In this document: piece by piece, positions 53,301 through 63,565 of the stretch | Position numbering within the stretch: the first letter of the stretch is position 1 | How the letters are laid out: each line of letters opens with the position of its first letter | From: Betaproteobacteria bacterium | GTDB taxonomy: Bacteria > Pseudomonadota > Gammaproteobacteria > Burkholderiales > Casimicrobiaceae | Assembly: GCA_013298695.1 (NCBI GenBank) | Contig: JAAFIS010000002.1 | Coordinates: forward strand, 1 to 64,000 | Direction of reading: 5' to 3' | Length of the DNA: 64,000 nucleotides | Notes under the pieces: generated by a model | Seen by the model: only the letters and a program-made list of their open reading frames with translations | The model's database searches: none | Told to the model about the DNA's origin: nothing | Position numbers and translations under genes: made by a program

Positions 53301-56055
53301 GTCTGATTCCCGCAAAAAGCTCGTACTCGTAGACGGCTCATCATATCTCTATCGCGCTTATCACGGCTTGCCGGATCTGCGCACGCGGGCCGGTGAACCT
53401 ACCGGTGCGATTCGCGGCGTAATCACGATGTTGCGCAAACTTGTTGCTGACGAAAAACCGGACTTTTTCGCGGTGATATTTGATGCACCGGGAAAAACAT
53501 TTCGCGACGACTGGTATCCGGAATACAAAGCAAATCGCTCGCCGATGCCCGACGATATGCGGCCACAGATTGAGCCGCTGCACGCGATCATCAAAGCACA
53601 TGGCTGGCCGCTAATCATGGAAACGGGTGTGGAAGCCGACGACGTGATTGGGACGCTCGCGAAACACGCCGAATCACGTGGACTCGATTGCGTCATTTCA
53701 ACGGGCGACAAAGACCTCGCACAGCTCGTAACAGATCGGGTGATTCTGAAGAACACGATGTCGATGGAGACGCTCGACATTGCTGGCGTAAGAGAAAAAT
53801 TCGGCGTCGACCCCACGCAGATTCTCGATTACCTCACGCTGATTGGTGACACCGTTGATAACGTGCCGGGTGTGCCAAAGGTCGGGCCGAAAACGGCAGT
53901 GAAATGGCTCGCGGAATACAACTCGCTTGACGCAATCGTTGCAAATGCTGTGAAGTTCACCGGGGTGGTCGGCGAGAACTTGCGCAACACACTGGACTGG
54001 TTGCCAAAGGGTAAGCAACTGCTCACGGTGAAATGTGATGTTGAGTTGCCCTACGACGTAGAGAATCTGCCGATCGCGAATGCTGATGCCGCCGCGCTCG
54101 TTGGATTCTTCGAACGGTTCGAATTTAAGTCGATGCTTAACGAAGTTCGCGCGACGGGCAGCTCAGTGGCAGCAGCACCGGTCGCACCGGCGCAAGCCTC
54201 GCTGCTTGACGCGCCAGCGACGAATGCCTCGATTAACTACGAAAAAAAGCCCCGGGTTTACAAAACCATTTCTACTGAGCATGAGCTTAGCGAAGTAATC
54301 ACCGCGATCAGCAACGCAAAGCTCACCTGCTTTGACACTGAGACCACCTCGCTTGAGCCTATGCTCGCAAAAGTCGTCGGCTTGTCTTTCGCGTGGACGC
54401 CGTTCGAAGCGGTCTATATTCCGCTCGCGCACCGCTACGCCGGTGTACCTGAGCAATTGCCGCTTGACACAACGCTTGCAAAACTCAAACCGTGGTTTGA
54501 AGACGCGTCAAAAAAGAAACTCGCGCAAAACGCTAAATACGATGAACACGTGCTCTTAAATCACGGCATTCAAGTTCGCGGTGTTGAACACGATACGCTG
54601 CTCGAAGATTACGTTCTGGAAAGCCACAAGCCGCACGATATGGATTCGATGGCGCTGCGTTTTCTAGATGAGAAAACGATCAAGTTCGAAGATGTTGCGG
54701 GCAAAGGTGCGAAGCAAATTGGTTTCGAGGAAGTCGCGATTGATCGCGCCACCGAATACAGCGCGGAGGATGCCGACGTCACGCTGCGCTTGCATCACGC
54801 AATCTATCCGCAAGTCTTAGCGATTCCTCAGATCGACAAAATTTATCGCCAATTCGAAATGCCCACGCGTGAAGTGCTGGTGCGCATGGAGCGCAACGGC
54901 GTATTGATTGACGCGGAATTGCTCGCAAAACAATCACACGCAATTGGTCTGCAAATCAATTTGCTGGAAGAAAAAGCTTTCGAGCTCGCCGGGCAACCGT
55001 TTAATCTCGGCTCACCGAAACAACTCGGTGAAATCCTGTTCGGAAAACTCGGACTGCCGATCAAACGCAAAACCGCGACCGGGCAACCTTCAACCGATGA
55101 AGAAGTCTTGACCGAACTCGCCGATGATTTTCCGCTGCCAAAAGTGTTGCTCGAACATCGCTCGCTCTCAAAACTCAAAGGCACCTACACCGACAAATTG
55201 CCGAAGATGGTGAACCCCTCCACGGGACGCGTTCACACCAACTATGGGCAAGCCACCGCTGTTACGGGACGTTTGTCGAGTAACGATCCAAACTTGCAAA
55301 ACATTCCTGTTCGCACGCCGCAAGGCCGCGAAATTCGCAAAGCGTTCATTGCTCCGAAGGATTCGGTGATCGTCTCCGCCGACTATTCGCAAATTGAATT
55401 GCGCATCATGGCGCACCTTTCAGAAGATCCATCGCTCACCGATGCGTTCGCAAAAGGCTTAGACATTCACAAAGCGACCGCTGCCGAAATCTTTAGCGTT
55501 CCGGTTGCTGAGGTCAGCGCCGAACAACGCCGATATACCAAAGCAGTGAATTTCGGATTGATTTACGGCATGGGCGCGTTTGGCCTAGCTTCGCAATTGG
55601 GCATTGAGCGTAATGCCGCGCAACAGTTCATAGATAAGTATTTCGCGCGCTACCCCGGCGTAGCAGACTTCATGCAAACGACACGCGAGTTCGCACGCGG
55701 GCACGGCTACGTGGAAACGATTTTTGGTCGGCGCGTGCACTTGCCAGACATCATGGGCGGTAACGGGCCGCGCCGTGCTGGCGCCGAACGGCAAGCGATC
55801 AACGCACCGATGCAAGGCTCAAACGCCGACATTATTAAGCTCGCAATGATTTCGATTGATCGCTGGCTTGCAACTTCGACGTTGCGCACCAAACTTATCA
55901 TGCAAGTGCATGATGAACTGGTGCTCGAAGTGCCGCGCGATGAACTCGATCATGTCAAAGAAATGTTGCCGAAGAAAATGACTGAAGTTGCAACGCTTAA
56001 AGTGCCGCTGGTGGCAGAAGTAGGCGTTGGCGCGAATTGGGATGAAGCGCATTGA
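53299..56055 (+). CDS. polA: DNA polymerase I
   Basis: The 918-residue protein carries all three activities. The 5' nuclease (1-290) has VDGSSYLYRAYHG, EADDVIGTLA and STGDKDLAQLV. The 3'-5' exonuclease is intact: DTETTS, NAKYDEHVL and YSAEDAD supply its acidic residues. The polymerase has ADYSQIELRIMAHL (motif A), RRYTKAVNFGLIYG (O-helix) and MQVHDELVLE (motif C). The start ATG 53299 gives the usual MSDSRKKLVLVDG N-terminus but has no SD and shares its site with the divergent LOG start. Confidence 0.97.
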   Translation: MSDSRKKLVLVDGSSYLYRAYHGLPDLRTRAGEPTGAIRGVITMLRKLVADEKPDFFAVIFDAPGKTFRDDWYPEYKANRSPMPDDMRPQIEPLHAIIKAHGWPLIMETGVEADDVIGTLAKHAESRGLDCVISTGDKDLAQLVTDRVILKNTMSMETLDIAGVREKFGVDPTQILDYLTLIGDTVDNVPGVPKVGPKTAVKWLAEYNSLDAIVANAVKFTGVVGENLRNTLDWLPKGKQLLTVKCDVELPYDVENLPIANADAAALVGFFERFEFKSMLNEVRATGSSVAAAPVAPAQASLLDAPATNASINYEKKPRVYKTISTEHELSEVITAISNAKLTCFDTETTSLEPMLAKVVGLSFAWTPFEAVYIPLAHRYAGVPEQLPLDTTLAKLKPWFEDASKKKLAQNAKYDEHVLLNHGIQVRGVEHDTLLEDYVLESHKPHDMDSMALRFLDEKTIKFEDVAGKGAKQIGFEEVAIDRATEYSAEDADVTLRLHHAIYPQVLAIPQIDKIYRQFEMPTREVLVRMERNGVLIDAELLAKQSHAIGLQINLLEEKAFELAGQPFNLGSPKQLGEILFGKLGLPIKRKTATGQPSTDEEVLTELADDFPLPKVLLEHRSLSKLKGTYTDKLPKMVNPSTGRVHTNYGQATAVTGRLSSNDPNLQNIPVRTPQGREIRKAFIAPKDSVIVSADYSQIELRIMAHLSEDPSLTDAFAKGLDIHKATAAEIFSVPVAEVSAEQRRYTKAVNFGLIYGMGAFGLASQLGIERNAAQQFIDKYFARYPGVADFMQTTREFARGHGYVETIFGRRVHLPDIMGGNGPRRAGAERQAINAPMQGSNADIIKLAMISIDRWLATSTLRTKLIMQVHDELVLEVPRDELDHVKEMLPKKMTEVATLKVPLVAEVGVGANWDEAH

Positions 56056-56285
56056 GCTCACCCTCAACCGCAGCACGGATACTCTCATCCTCTCGTAAGC
56101 CCGAATCCACACACTGCGAATCGTCAATTTCATTGCACTGATTCCCCTAACGGGCGAATGGGTTCCCGCCTTTGCGGGCATAGCACGCCGAGAACACGCC
56201 CCGGAAAAGCCATTCCCTCGTACACTTGCATGTTGCTCTTTCGCAGCAGCGTACACCCCCGAATTGCATCGCAATTTTTTGACTA

Positions 56286-59200
56286 ATGCCCCGAAATAAC
56301 GACCGACAGTCCTCTTCCTCCCTCTCCATTGCAGACGTTTATCGCGCGCTGCGCGATGAGTTTGGCGACAATGGCATCACGCGCGGACGCGCCATTGCTG
56401 ACGAGGGAAAAATCCAGATCGAATCAGTAAATAAGGACGATACTGGCACCTGGAAGGTCGTAGCAAACGTTCAGGGCAGTGCTGCTGTGCCGTACCGCAC
56501 CGAGGTCGAAGTTGAAGTCGAGCGCGCGTATGTCCAAGTCGATAACGCTGAGTGCACTTGCGATGTCGGGATCAATTGCAAACACGCTGCTGCGGTGCTT
56601 CTGCATTGGTTTGGCACTTGGCCACAGGTCAACGGCAAATTGCTCGGCTCACCGTCGTCGAGCAGTGTTGACATTAGTGCCACTCACCGCGTCGATCCGC
56701 ATCAAGCAAAAATCGAACAACGAGAGGATTTGCGTGAAAGGATGCGAAGCGTCGCCGTACCAAATCCGGCCGCAGCGCCCGCCCCACAACGGCGATCCAC
56801 CGTGTCACTCGCTCCAGGACTTGCCGCATGGTTGCAGGACGCACTGAACGAAGGCATCGAAGCTGAGCGGGCGGAAACAAATACGAAACGTGCGCCAAAC
56901 CAGTCCAGCACGCTTGTGTATCTGCTGTCGTTGCAAGGCGTATTGAGCGTTGCGAAAGCTAAACGTGACGCGAAATTGCGCAAATACACGCTCGCCGGAG
57001 AGCTCGCATCGCTGGCGTGGATCGAACACGATCGCGCCCGGCCGAGTTACGTCGCCGCAGAAGATGAAGCGCTACTGCGAATGATTGCCGCCTCGCTGGG
57101 GCCAATGACGAGCGAGCCGCGCGCCCAACTGCGCGGGAAGACGGGCGATCAAATATTGCAGCTAGCGCTTGCCAGCGGCCGAACCTTTTTGTCGCCCCCA
57201 GAGAGCTGGTATCGCGAGCTTTGGCGCAAGAAGCCAAAAACCGGAGAAGCCATCGAATTGGATCGTGCGCTTGAACTCGGCGATCACGTTCGCGCCGCGC
57301 TGGTTTGGCACGCCGCGAGCGATGACGCGAAGGCAAGCGTCGCTCTTCAGGCGAACATCACGCGCGATGGCCTGGAGAGCACCCTTCCGTTGATAGCGAC
57401 GGAGCCACCTTACGTTCTCGATGCGGATAACGCGCGACTGGTGAAGCTTGATCTCGCAGTCAGCGGCAAGTCGCTTGACCGCTTGCTTTCGTTGCCGCCT
57501 CTGCGTGCTGACGACACGATCGGTTGGGCCTATGTGGCCGACGCGATTCGCGCACTACCCGATGCCGCGCACGTACCGCCGTGCCCAACGCTTAAGGAAA
57601 ACGATGCGCCGCTGCCAACGCCGAGAGGCGTGCTCCGTTTCGCGCTTATTGAATTCCGCTTCACCACGGGCTGGGGAAGTGCGCGCCGCGAGCAAGATAT
57701 TGTGTTTCCAGGGGTCGAATTTTTGCTCGATTACGGTGTTGAACGACTGCCCTACGACACGCGCGGGTTCGATGCAGCAGTCGAAGAGGAACGCGTAGGC
57801 AGCGCCACGCTTTCGCGCCGTATGCGCAACGTGCGTGCGGAGCAGCTCTGGGCAATGCGTTTGCCGCCAATGTTGATGCAAGCGAGCAATGTCGAGCGCG
57901 CGCTCGTGTACAGCGAATCGCTGGGTGCCGATCCGAACAAAGGCACGTCAAAACGATCGCTTTGGGCACTGCCCGACCACGATTGGTCAAACCACGGCGC
58001 GACCGTTCTCGCCGATGCCCAAATGGCCGGCTTCATCATCGAAGTTGAAGAAGGTTTCCCGGTGTCGCTCGAAGACATCCCTGAGCCGTCGTTAGAGCTC
58101 TCGCAAGGCACGCAAAACGGCTGGTTTCGAATGGCGCTCGGCGTGACCGTTAACGGCGAGCGCGTCGACATTGCACCCGCATTGGCAAAGCTCATCGCCG
58201 CCCAAAGAAATGTGGATGAGTGGTTTAAAGAATTGAAATCGGTTCCGTTCATTTTGCTCTCTGTCGCCCAAGAAAATTGCGTTAAAAAGTCGGTAGTTGT
58301 ACGTATTCCTGGTGAACGGATTTTTTCAATTCTGGAGCCCGTGTTCGACTGGTTTCGCGGCGGCGCACTCGAGGAAATGTCGGGATTGCAGGCAGCGCTA
58401 CTGCCCAATTTGCCCAACGACACGGTGCTCTATCTCGGCCGCGAAAATCCGAAATGGGTCGCGATGCGCCAAGCCATCGCCGAAGGCGCGAAACTGGAGC
58501 CGATCCTTCCACACCCCGAATTCAAGGCGACTCTACGCGGCTACCAACTCCATGGCCTGTCTTGGTTAAACCACTTGCGAGCGCTGTCAATGGGCGGCGT
58601 GTTGGCCGACGATATGGGGCTGGGCAAAACAGTACAAACACTCGCGTACTTGCATCGCGTCCACCGCGCACCGCGATCCGCAGCGAGCGGCGCGCAAAAA
58701 CCGAGCCTCATCATCGCACCAACGTCGGTGACGGCGAACTGGGTTGCTGAAGCAAAACGATTCGCGCCCGATCTTATTTTGCATCGTCATCACGGCACGG
58801 ATCGCTCCACCGATGACCGTGATTTGCGGCGCGCCGATATCGTGGTCACAAGCTACCCGCTCCTGCAGCGCGATGACGACTTGCTCGCTGGAATCAACTG
58901 GAACGTTGTCGTTCTCGACGAAGCTCAGGTGTTGAAAAATCCGAAAGCAAAAACCTACCAAGCCGCTCAGCGCTTGACAGCCGACATGCGCCTCGCTCTC
59001 ACTGGCACTCCCATGGAGAATCATCTCGGTGAGCTGTGGTCGATCTACAACGTGCTGATGCCGGGGCTGCTCGGTGACCTCGAAGGCTTCAATCGCATTT
59101 TCCGTTTCCCAGTTGAACAACGCTCCGATGCAGCACAGATGAAAAAACTGCGCGCACGTATCCGCCCATTTATGTTGAGGCGTACGCGCGATCAAGTGCT

Positions 59201-59963
59201 CAATGAGCTGCCACCAAAAACAGAATTCATCCGCTGGGTCGAACTCGATGCAGGGCAAGCCGATTTGTACGAGAGTTTGCGAACCGCGATTCACGACGAC
59301 GTGCGCAAAGTCATCGACAAAAAAGGGCTCAAACAAAGCACCATTCATATCCTCGACGCGCTGCTCAAGTTGCGCCAAGTGTGTTGCGATCCGCGCCTCG
59401 TAAAGCTACCGGGCGTCGCCGCTCGGGCTGCAAGCGCAGGTTCAGCAAAACTTGATTGGCTAATGACGCATGTCCCTGAATTGCTGGAGGAAGGTCGCAG
59501 CGTGTTGATCTTCTCGCAATTCACCAGCATGCTCGCGCTGATTGCACAGGGGCTCACCGAGCAGAACATCAACTACGTTCAGCTGACCGGCGACACCGTT
59601 GACCGCGAAACTCCGATCATGCGCTTCCAGAACGGGGATGTGAATGTGTTTCTGTTAAGTCTGAAGGCAGGCGGGGTAGGTCTCAATTTAACGGCTGCTG
59701 ATACCGTAATCCATTACGACCCGTGGTGGAATCCGGCGATTGAAGCGCAGGCAACAGCGCGCGCGCACCGCATGGGACAAACGAAACCAGTGTTCGTTAC
59801 CAAACTGGTTTCCAAAGGCACGCTTGAAGAGCGGATGATGGCACTTTTGGACCGCAAACGTGAGCTTGCCAACGCGCTGCTTTCAGGCGACGGCAACGCA
59901 CTCACAGGCATAACCAACGAAGACGTCGAATCGCTTCTCGCACCGATTTCCAGTTTGCAGTGA
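56286..59963 (+). CDS. SWI2/SNF2 helicase with SWIM zinc finger
   Basis: The 1225-residue protein starts with a SWIM domain (CTCDVGINCKH, about residues 97-107, CxCx5CxH-like). A long middle region follows, then the SNF2 ATPase: DDMGLGKTVQTLAYL (motif I), DEAQ (II), LTGTPMENHLGELWSI (III), QFTSMLALIAQGL and SLKAGGVGLNLTAADTVIHYDPWWNPAIEAQATARAHRMGQ (IV-VI, key residues GG.GLNLT...DPWWNPA..AQ..R.HR.GQ). Such stand-alone bacterial SNF2 proteins remodel DNA-protein complexes such as RNA polymerase; a defence role is also possible. It is not part of a recognisable defence cluster here. Confidence 0.93.
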   Translation: MPRNNDRQSSSSLSIADVYRALRDEFGDNGITRGRAIADEGKIQIESVNKDDTGTWKVVANVQGSAAVPYRTEVEVEVERAYVQVDNAECTCDVGINCKHAAAVLLHWFGTWPQVNGKLLGSPSSSSVDISATHRVDPHQAKIEQREDLRERMRSVAVPNPAAAPAPQRRSTVSLAPGLAAWLQDALNEGIEAERAETNTKRAPNQSSTLVYLLSLQGVLSVAKAKRDAKLRKYTLAGELASLAWIEHDRARPSYVAAEDEALLRMIAASLGPMTSEPRAQLRGKTGDQILQLALASGRTFLSPPESWYRELWRKKPKTGEAIELDRALELGDHVRAALVWHAASDDAKASVALQANITRDGLESTLPLIATEPPYVLDADNARLVKLDLAVSGKSLDRLLSLPPLRADDTIGWAYVADAIRALPDAAHVPPCPTLKENDAPLPTPRGVLRFALIEFRFTTGWGSARREQDIVFPGVEFLLDYGVERLPYDTRGFDAAVEEERVGSATLSRRMRNVRAEQLWAMRLPPMLMQASNVERALVYSESLGADPNKGTSKRSLWALPDHDWSNHGATVLADAQMAGFIIEVEEGFPVSLEDIPEPSLELSQGTQNGWFRMALGVTVNGERVDIAPALAKLIAAQRNVDEWFKELKSVPFILLSVAQENCVKKSVVVRIPGERIFSILEPVFDWFRGGALEEMSGLQAALLPNLPNDTVLYLGRENPKWVAMRQAIAEGAKLEPILPHPEFKATLRGYQLHGLSWLNHLRALSMGGVLADDMGLGKTVQTLAYLHRVHRAPRSAASGAQKPSLIIAPTSVTANWVAEAKRFAPDLILHRHHGTDRSTDDRDLRRADIVVTSYPLLQRDDDLLAGINWNVVVLDEAQVLKNPKAKTYQAAQRLTADMRLALTGTPMENHLGELWSIYNVLMPGLLGDLEGFNRIFRFPVEQRSDAAQMKKLRARIRPFMLRRTRDQVLNELPPKTEFIRWVELDAGQADLYESLRTAIHDDVRKVIDKKGLKQSTIHILDALLKLRQVCCDPRLVKLPGVAARAASAGSAKLDWLMTHVPELLEEGRSVLIFSQFTSMLALIAQGLTEQNINYVQLTGDTVDRETPIMRFQNGDVNVFLLSLKAGGVGLNLTAADTVIHYDPWWNPAIEAQATARAHRMGQTKPVFVTKLVSKGTLEERMMALLDRKRELANALLSGDGNALTGITNEDVESLLAPISSLQ

Positions 59964-60082
59964 TCGAGATAAAATTTCGAAACGCTACGATTTGCGTAAC
60001 AGCTCGGTATGGGCATTCGTTTAGCGAAGATGATTCCATGCCGCGCCGAACTTTCGCGCTTTCTATTCAAACACGACGCAAT

Positions 60083-60415
60083 ATGAAGTACCTTGCCGTA
60101 TCCGCCGCTTCGATTCTTTTTTTCAACGGATGCGTTTCTGCTCCGCTTGCGCCCACCGAGTGCGCAGCCCGGGCTGCACGTCTTGAGCTGGGTCAAACTC
60201 GGGCTCAAGTCGAAGCGATCATGGTGCGCAAAGGGCCGACGTTCCGATATCACTTGCGCAGCGACCAAATCGTGCAGACATGGCCGTATCAAGAACACTT
60301 TAAGGATATGTGTCTTGTAGTCACTTACGATCAAACCGAGAAAGTGATCGACGTTGCGATGATGGAGCGGGACCGCGGTCGATTCGCACGGCCGATGCCG
60401 GGAAATTGCGTCTAA
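60083..60415 (+). CDS. Small lipoprotein, paralogue 1
   Basis: I start at ATG 60083, giving MKYLAVSAASILFFNGC with a lipobox (FNGC, C17) and 110 residues; the open frame from 59960 includes upstream codons without coding character. The mature domain LELGQTRAQVEAIMVRKGPTFRY...QTWPYQEHFKDMCLVVTYD is a BamE/SmpA-like small fold. The next gene encodes a clear paralogue. Role unknown; an envelope location is likely. Confidence 0.75.
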   Translation: MKYLAVSAASILFFNGCVSAPLAPTECAARAARLELGQTRAQVEAIMVRKGPTFRYHLRSDQIVQTWPYQEHFKDMCLVVTYDQTEKVIDVAMMERDRGRFARPMPGNCV

Positions 60416-60424
60416 GAGATTCCA

Positions 60425-60760
60425 ATGCTTAAGGCCATCACTATTTGTCTTCTCGCCGCAATTGCGATGGGTGCGTGCACGACGCAACCGCTCGAACCCA
60501 CAGCCGATGTCAAGCGCGTTTCACAAGTTAAAGTCGGTCAGCGTCAGAGCGAGATCGAAGCCATCATGGGGCGCAAAGGCTCTGTAGTTAGTTACAGCAC
60601 TAAACAGGGCGAAATCCTGCAGGTTTGGCCCTACGCAGATCACTTCCTAGATTTGTGTTTGATGGTGACCTACGACCGCGAAGTGCGTGCGGCCGAAGTC
60701 GCCTCGGTTGAGCGCGAACGAGGCCTGAGCCGCGTACCTCTGCCGGGTGGATGTCGCTAG
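60425..60760 (+). CDS. Small lipoprotein, paralogue 2
   Basis: The 111-residue product has a lipobox (IAMGAC, C18). It shares with the preceding gene the segments VGQRQSEIEAIMGRKG, VWPYADHFLDLCLMVTYD and a PxPGxC C-terminus. The two genes are 9 bp apart and surely one operon. The fold looks BamE/SmpA-like, as found in outer-membrane lipoproteins; no specific partner is visible. Confidence 0.78.
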   Translation: MLKAITICLLAAIAMGACTTQPLEPTADVKRVSQVKVGQRQSEIEAIMGRKGSVVSYSTKQGEILQVWPYADHFLDLCLMVTYDREVRAAEVASVERERGLSRVPLPGGCR

Positions 60761-60839
60761 GCAATCGCTAACGGATATAGCTGACGCCTGCTCGGTGTTG
60801 CGCCGATTAATGACTACATCCAATGCCAGCCTTCGCTCG

Positions 60840-61250
60840 CTACGCTTCGGGCGTATCAGTGTCGTCAAGCCCGCGCATCAAACCCGCACGCGCTGCGGAC
60901 GCGAGCGCTTGGTAGCGCGCGCGAAACGCCTCCAAATTTCCCTCTTCGAGCTCCTCTAAATCGAGCAGCGCGTTGTGTGCGCCTTTGGTGACGCGAATCA
61001 ATTCATCGAGCTTGATTTGAATTGCCTGTGTGTCGCGGTTCTGCGTGTTTTGAATCAGAAACACCATCAAAAACGTGATGATCGTCGTGCCCGTGTTAAT
61101 CACTAACTGCCACGTGTCACTGAACTTAAACAACGGCCCAGTCACGATCCAAATCATGATGATGCCGACCGCGATTGCGAACACGGGCGGGCGACCGCAA
61201 AAGTGCGATGCCGATTTTGCGAAACGGGAATACCAGGAGGATGGTTGCAT
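60840..61250 (-). CDS. Low-affinity iron permease family protein
   Basis: The 136-residue inner-membrane protein has two helices ([20 protein letters not shown] and [19 protein letters not shown]) and the family hallmark [19 protein letters not shown] (Pfam Iron_permease, bacterial Fet4-like). Transport of iron is the annotation of the family but is poorly tested for such short bacterial members. The tail is acidic. It stands alone between the lipoprotein pair and another membrane protein gene. Confidence 0.85.
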   Translation of the reverse strand: MQPSSWYSRFAKSASHFCGRPPVFAIAVGIIMIWIVTGPLFKFSDTWQLVINTGTTIITFLMVFLIQNTQNRDTQAIQIKLDELIRVTKGAHNALLDLEELEEGNLEAFRARYQALASAARAGLMRGLDDTDTPEA

Positions 61251-61410
61251 GGGTGCTCTTTCTGGTGATGGAGTTGATGTGACTCGGCGGAGACTACACC
61301 TGAGGAAGAGATTCGTAGGGTGGCCGACTTATCGCTCGCGAACAGTAAGCGAACGGATGGTTGCGCAAGCTAACGTAAGTGCAGGCGTGCAACCTAGCGC
61401 CACCGACCGA

Positions 61411-61785
61411 CTAAAGCCAAACAGCCCCGACCTGCAGCAGCGTACCAACAACAATTAACCAAAAACCGGTACGTAGGTTGAAGAAGAAAATTGATCGAAC
61501 CCACATGCGAAGTGGCGCGTCCGGGTTGTCGATTATCTCGCGCGTAACAGCTGGTGGTGGACCGTACGGAAAAGTCTGTTCATCACTGTAATGTTCAATG
61601 ACTCGCTTAAACAGCCCACTAACCTCTAGCTGCATGACACCCGCAACAGTCGTAACGAGTCCGCTCGTCGCGAGCCATTTGGACACGTCTGAACTTCCTG
61701 CAACCCAACAATAAATCGCAATCCCAAGGCTAACAATCGCCGAGGAAAGAAAAGCAACAAACGCAATTTGATCAAGTTTCTTCAT
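61411..61785 (-). CDS. Small membrane protein, function unknown
   Basis: The 124-residue protein has three predicted helices (FVAFLSSAIVSLGIAIYCW, WLATSGLVTTVAGVMQL, TGFWLIVVGTLLQVGAVWL) with a soluble loop between the second and third. No family recognised. It lies 28 bp after aroC on the same strand and may be co-transcribed. The 160 bp before the iron-permease gene hold nothing clear. Confidence 0.6.
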   Translation of the reverse strand: MKKLDQIAFVAFLSSAIVSLGIAIYCWVAGSSDVSKWLATSGLVTTVAGVMQLEVSGLFKRVIEHYSDEQTFPYGPPPAVTREIIDNPDAPLRMWVRSIFFFNLRTGFWLIVVGTLLQVGAVWL

Positions 61786-61813
61786 ACTGAAGAACGAGAA
61801 AACTTGTCACTCA

Positions 61814-62911
61814 TCATAAAACCGCAGGTGTTTCAATGATCACATCCCCATTCTGCGCCCGATGCCGGAGCGCATGATCGATGAGCACTAACGCGAGTAA
61901 CGCTTCTGCAATCGGCGTCGCACGAATGCCTACGCAGGGGTCGTGTCGGCCATGCGTGTTGATGGTGACGGCATTGCCCGCTTTATCAATCGTTTCGCGA
62001 TCAAGGCGCATGCTACTCGTGGGTTTAATCGCGATGTTGACGGTAATCGCTTGTCCGGTAGAGATGCCGCCGAGTACACCGCCCGCGTTGTTGCTTGCGA
62101 ATTTGCCATCGCGAATTTCGTCGGAATGCTCAGTACCTTTTTGCGTAACGCTTGTGAAACCTGCTCCGATTTCAACACCCTTCACTGCGTTTAATCCCAT
62201 CATTGCATGCGCGATGTCAGCGTCCATCCGATCAAACACCGGCTCGCCCCAACCGACGGGCACGCCGACCGCTTCAACATAAATTTTCGCGCCGCAACTA
62301 TCGCCACTTTTACGCAGCGCATCCATGTAGTTTTCGAGCTCAGCGAGCTTCGGTGAAGCATCTTTCAATGGTGCGAAGAACGGATTGGTATTCACCTCAT
62401 CATGCGATTCAAATGGAATCATCACTTCGCCAATTTGCGAACAATAGCCGCGGACAGTCACGCCGTATCGCGATGCCAACCACTTCTTCGCCACCGCGCC
62501 CGCCGCGACAATCGGCGCAGTAAGCCGCGCTGACGAGCGTCCGCCGCCGCGATAGTCGCGCTGACCGTACTTCATCCAATAGGTGTAATCCGCATGACCG
62601 GGGCGAAACGTATCAACGATGTTGCCGTAATCCTTACTGCGCTGATCGGTGTTGCGAATCAACAAACCAATCGGCGTGCCGGTGGTGACGCCTTCAAACA
62701 CTCCGGAGAGAATTTCCACGACATCGTCTTCTTTACGCTGCGTGACATGCCGCGACGTGCCCGGTTTGCGCCGATCCAGATCGGGTTGCAAATCGTCCAC
62801 CGACAACGGCAGCCCCGGCGGGCAACCGTCAATCACACAACCAATGGCGGGGCCGTGGGATTCACCAAATGTGGTGACAGCGAAGAGATGACCTAGGGTG
62901 TTTCCAGACAT
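61814..62911 (-). CDS. aroC: Chorismate synthase
   Basis: AroC makes chorismate from EPSP with reduced FMN in the shikimate pathway. The 365-residue protein has all signatures: [18 protein letters not shown] near the N-terminus, [14 protein letters not shown] and [16 protein letters not shown]. Just upstream (3 bp) is the RHH antitoxin gene. A decayed copy of its first codons lies at 63697-63789, beyond the toxin-antitoxin pair. Confidence 0.97.
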   Translation of the reverse strand: MSGNTLGHLFAVTTFGESHGPAIGCVIDGCPPGLPLSVDDLQPDLDRRKPGTSRHVTQRKEDDVVEILSGVFEGVTTGTPIGLLIRNTDQRSKDYGNIVDTFRPGHADYTYWMKYGQRDYRGGGRSSARLTAPIVAAGAVAKKWLASRYGVTVRGYCSQIGEVMIPFESHDEVNTNPFFAPLKDASPKLAELENYMDALRKSGDSCGAKIYVEAVGVPVGWGEPVFDRMDADIAHAMMGLNAVKGVEIGAGFTSVTQKGTEHSDEIRDGKFASNNAGGVLGGISTGQAITVNIAIKPTSSMRLDRETIDKAGNAVTINTHGRHDPCVGIRATPIAEALLALVLIDHALRHRAQNGDVIIETPAVL

Positions 62912-62914
62912 TTT

Positions 62915-63136
62915 CTACTCGTCCCCCTCGTAACCGAGGCGATCCAAGATTTTGATTGCTCGTTTTACGTCACCCCGCCCCGCACGCATTTCGAAGCGCG
63001 TTCGCGCATCGAAATTCGCGATCGCAACGGTCGCGAGCTCGTCGACTAAGCGATTCACGCTAATCTGGCGCGATTCCGCAAGCGCTTTAAGTCGATCATG
63101 TTTGTCATCAGGAAGACGAATCGTTAAGGTTGACAT
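62915..63136 (-). CDS. Ribbon-helix-helix antitoxin
   Basis: ATG 63136 follows GGGAG and gives 73 residues starting MSTLTIRLPDDKHDRLKALA, the N-terminal strand and helices of an RHH (CopG/Arc-type) DNA-binding domain, then NRLVDELATVAIANFD. The C-terminus (KRAIKILDRLGYEGDE) would bind the toxin. The gene overlaps the upstream PIN toxin by 13 bp. Toxin before antitoxin is the less common order for such pairs. Confidence 0.82.
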   Translation of the reverse strand: MSTLTIRLPDDKHDRLKALAESRQISVNRLVDELATVAIANFDARTRFEMRAGRGDVKRAIKILDRLGYEGDE

Positions 63137-63558
63137 AAATATTTCTCCCAAACTTGCTTCGGCGTAAATACGTTTAAGGACGGAAATTTAAGCTCACCGC
63201 CGCGAAGATCACGAATGTTTTTGCTCACAATGATGTGCGCTTGTGCCGCGAGTGCTAATTCGACTAAGTGATTGTCTCCTTCGTCTGGCAGATTAGGTCG
63301 CCACGCAAAGAAAACCTCAATCCAGCTACATCGACTCAAAAACGCATCCAGCACACGCTCACGTTCTAGCGCGGTAGTCGCCGAAGACGCCCACAGATGT
63401 TCGCGCGAAAATACGTCTTCGTATTCAGTCTGCAGCGCCGCGCCAATAACGGGTTGTAATTCTCCGCGAAGGCAAGCAAGCAATACGTGACGGGATTTAC
63501 CGCCACCGCCCAGAAGCGCCGACACAAGAACGTTCGTATCCACCACAACAAGCAGCAT
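63124..63558 (-). CDS. PIN-domain toxin (VapC-like ribonuclease)
   Basis: The 144-residue protein has the PIN acidic residues: DTNVLVSAL (first Asp), ALQTEYEDVF and DEGDNHLVELALAAQAHIIVSKNIRDL (later acids). It fits the PIN-family toxin group of COG1569. PIN toxins cut RNA. It is transcribed before its likely RHH antitoxin, with a 13-bp overlap. A 20-bp perfect operator-like palindrome lies 8 bp before its start codon. Confidence 0.85.
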   Translation of the reverse strand: MLLVVVDTNVLVSALLGGGGKSRHVLLACLRGELQPVIGAALQTEYEDVFSREHLWASSATTALERERVLDAFLSRCSWIEVFFAWRPNLPDEGDNHLVELALAAQAHIIVSKNIRDLRGGELKFPSLNVFTPKQVWEKYLCQP

Positions 63559-63565
63559 GACATTA

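Noticed and set aside
56140-56190. CCCGC-cttt-GCGGG hairpin as polA terminator
   Set aside because: No T-tract follows; it resembles a common dispersed intergenic repeat and may only be that.
56286-59963. SNF2 gene as part of a DISARM- or Zorya-type defence system
   Set aside because: None of the partner genes of those systems is adjacent; the neighbours are polA and small lipoproteins.
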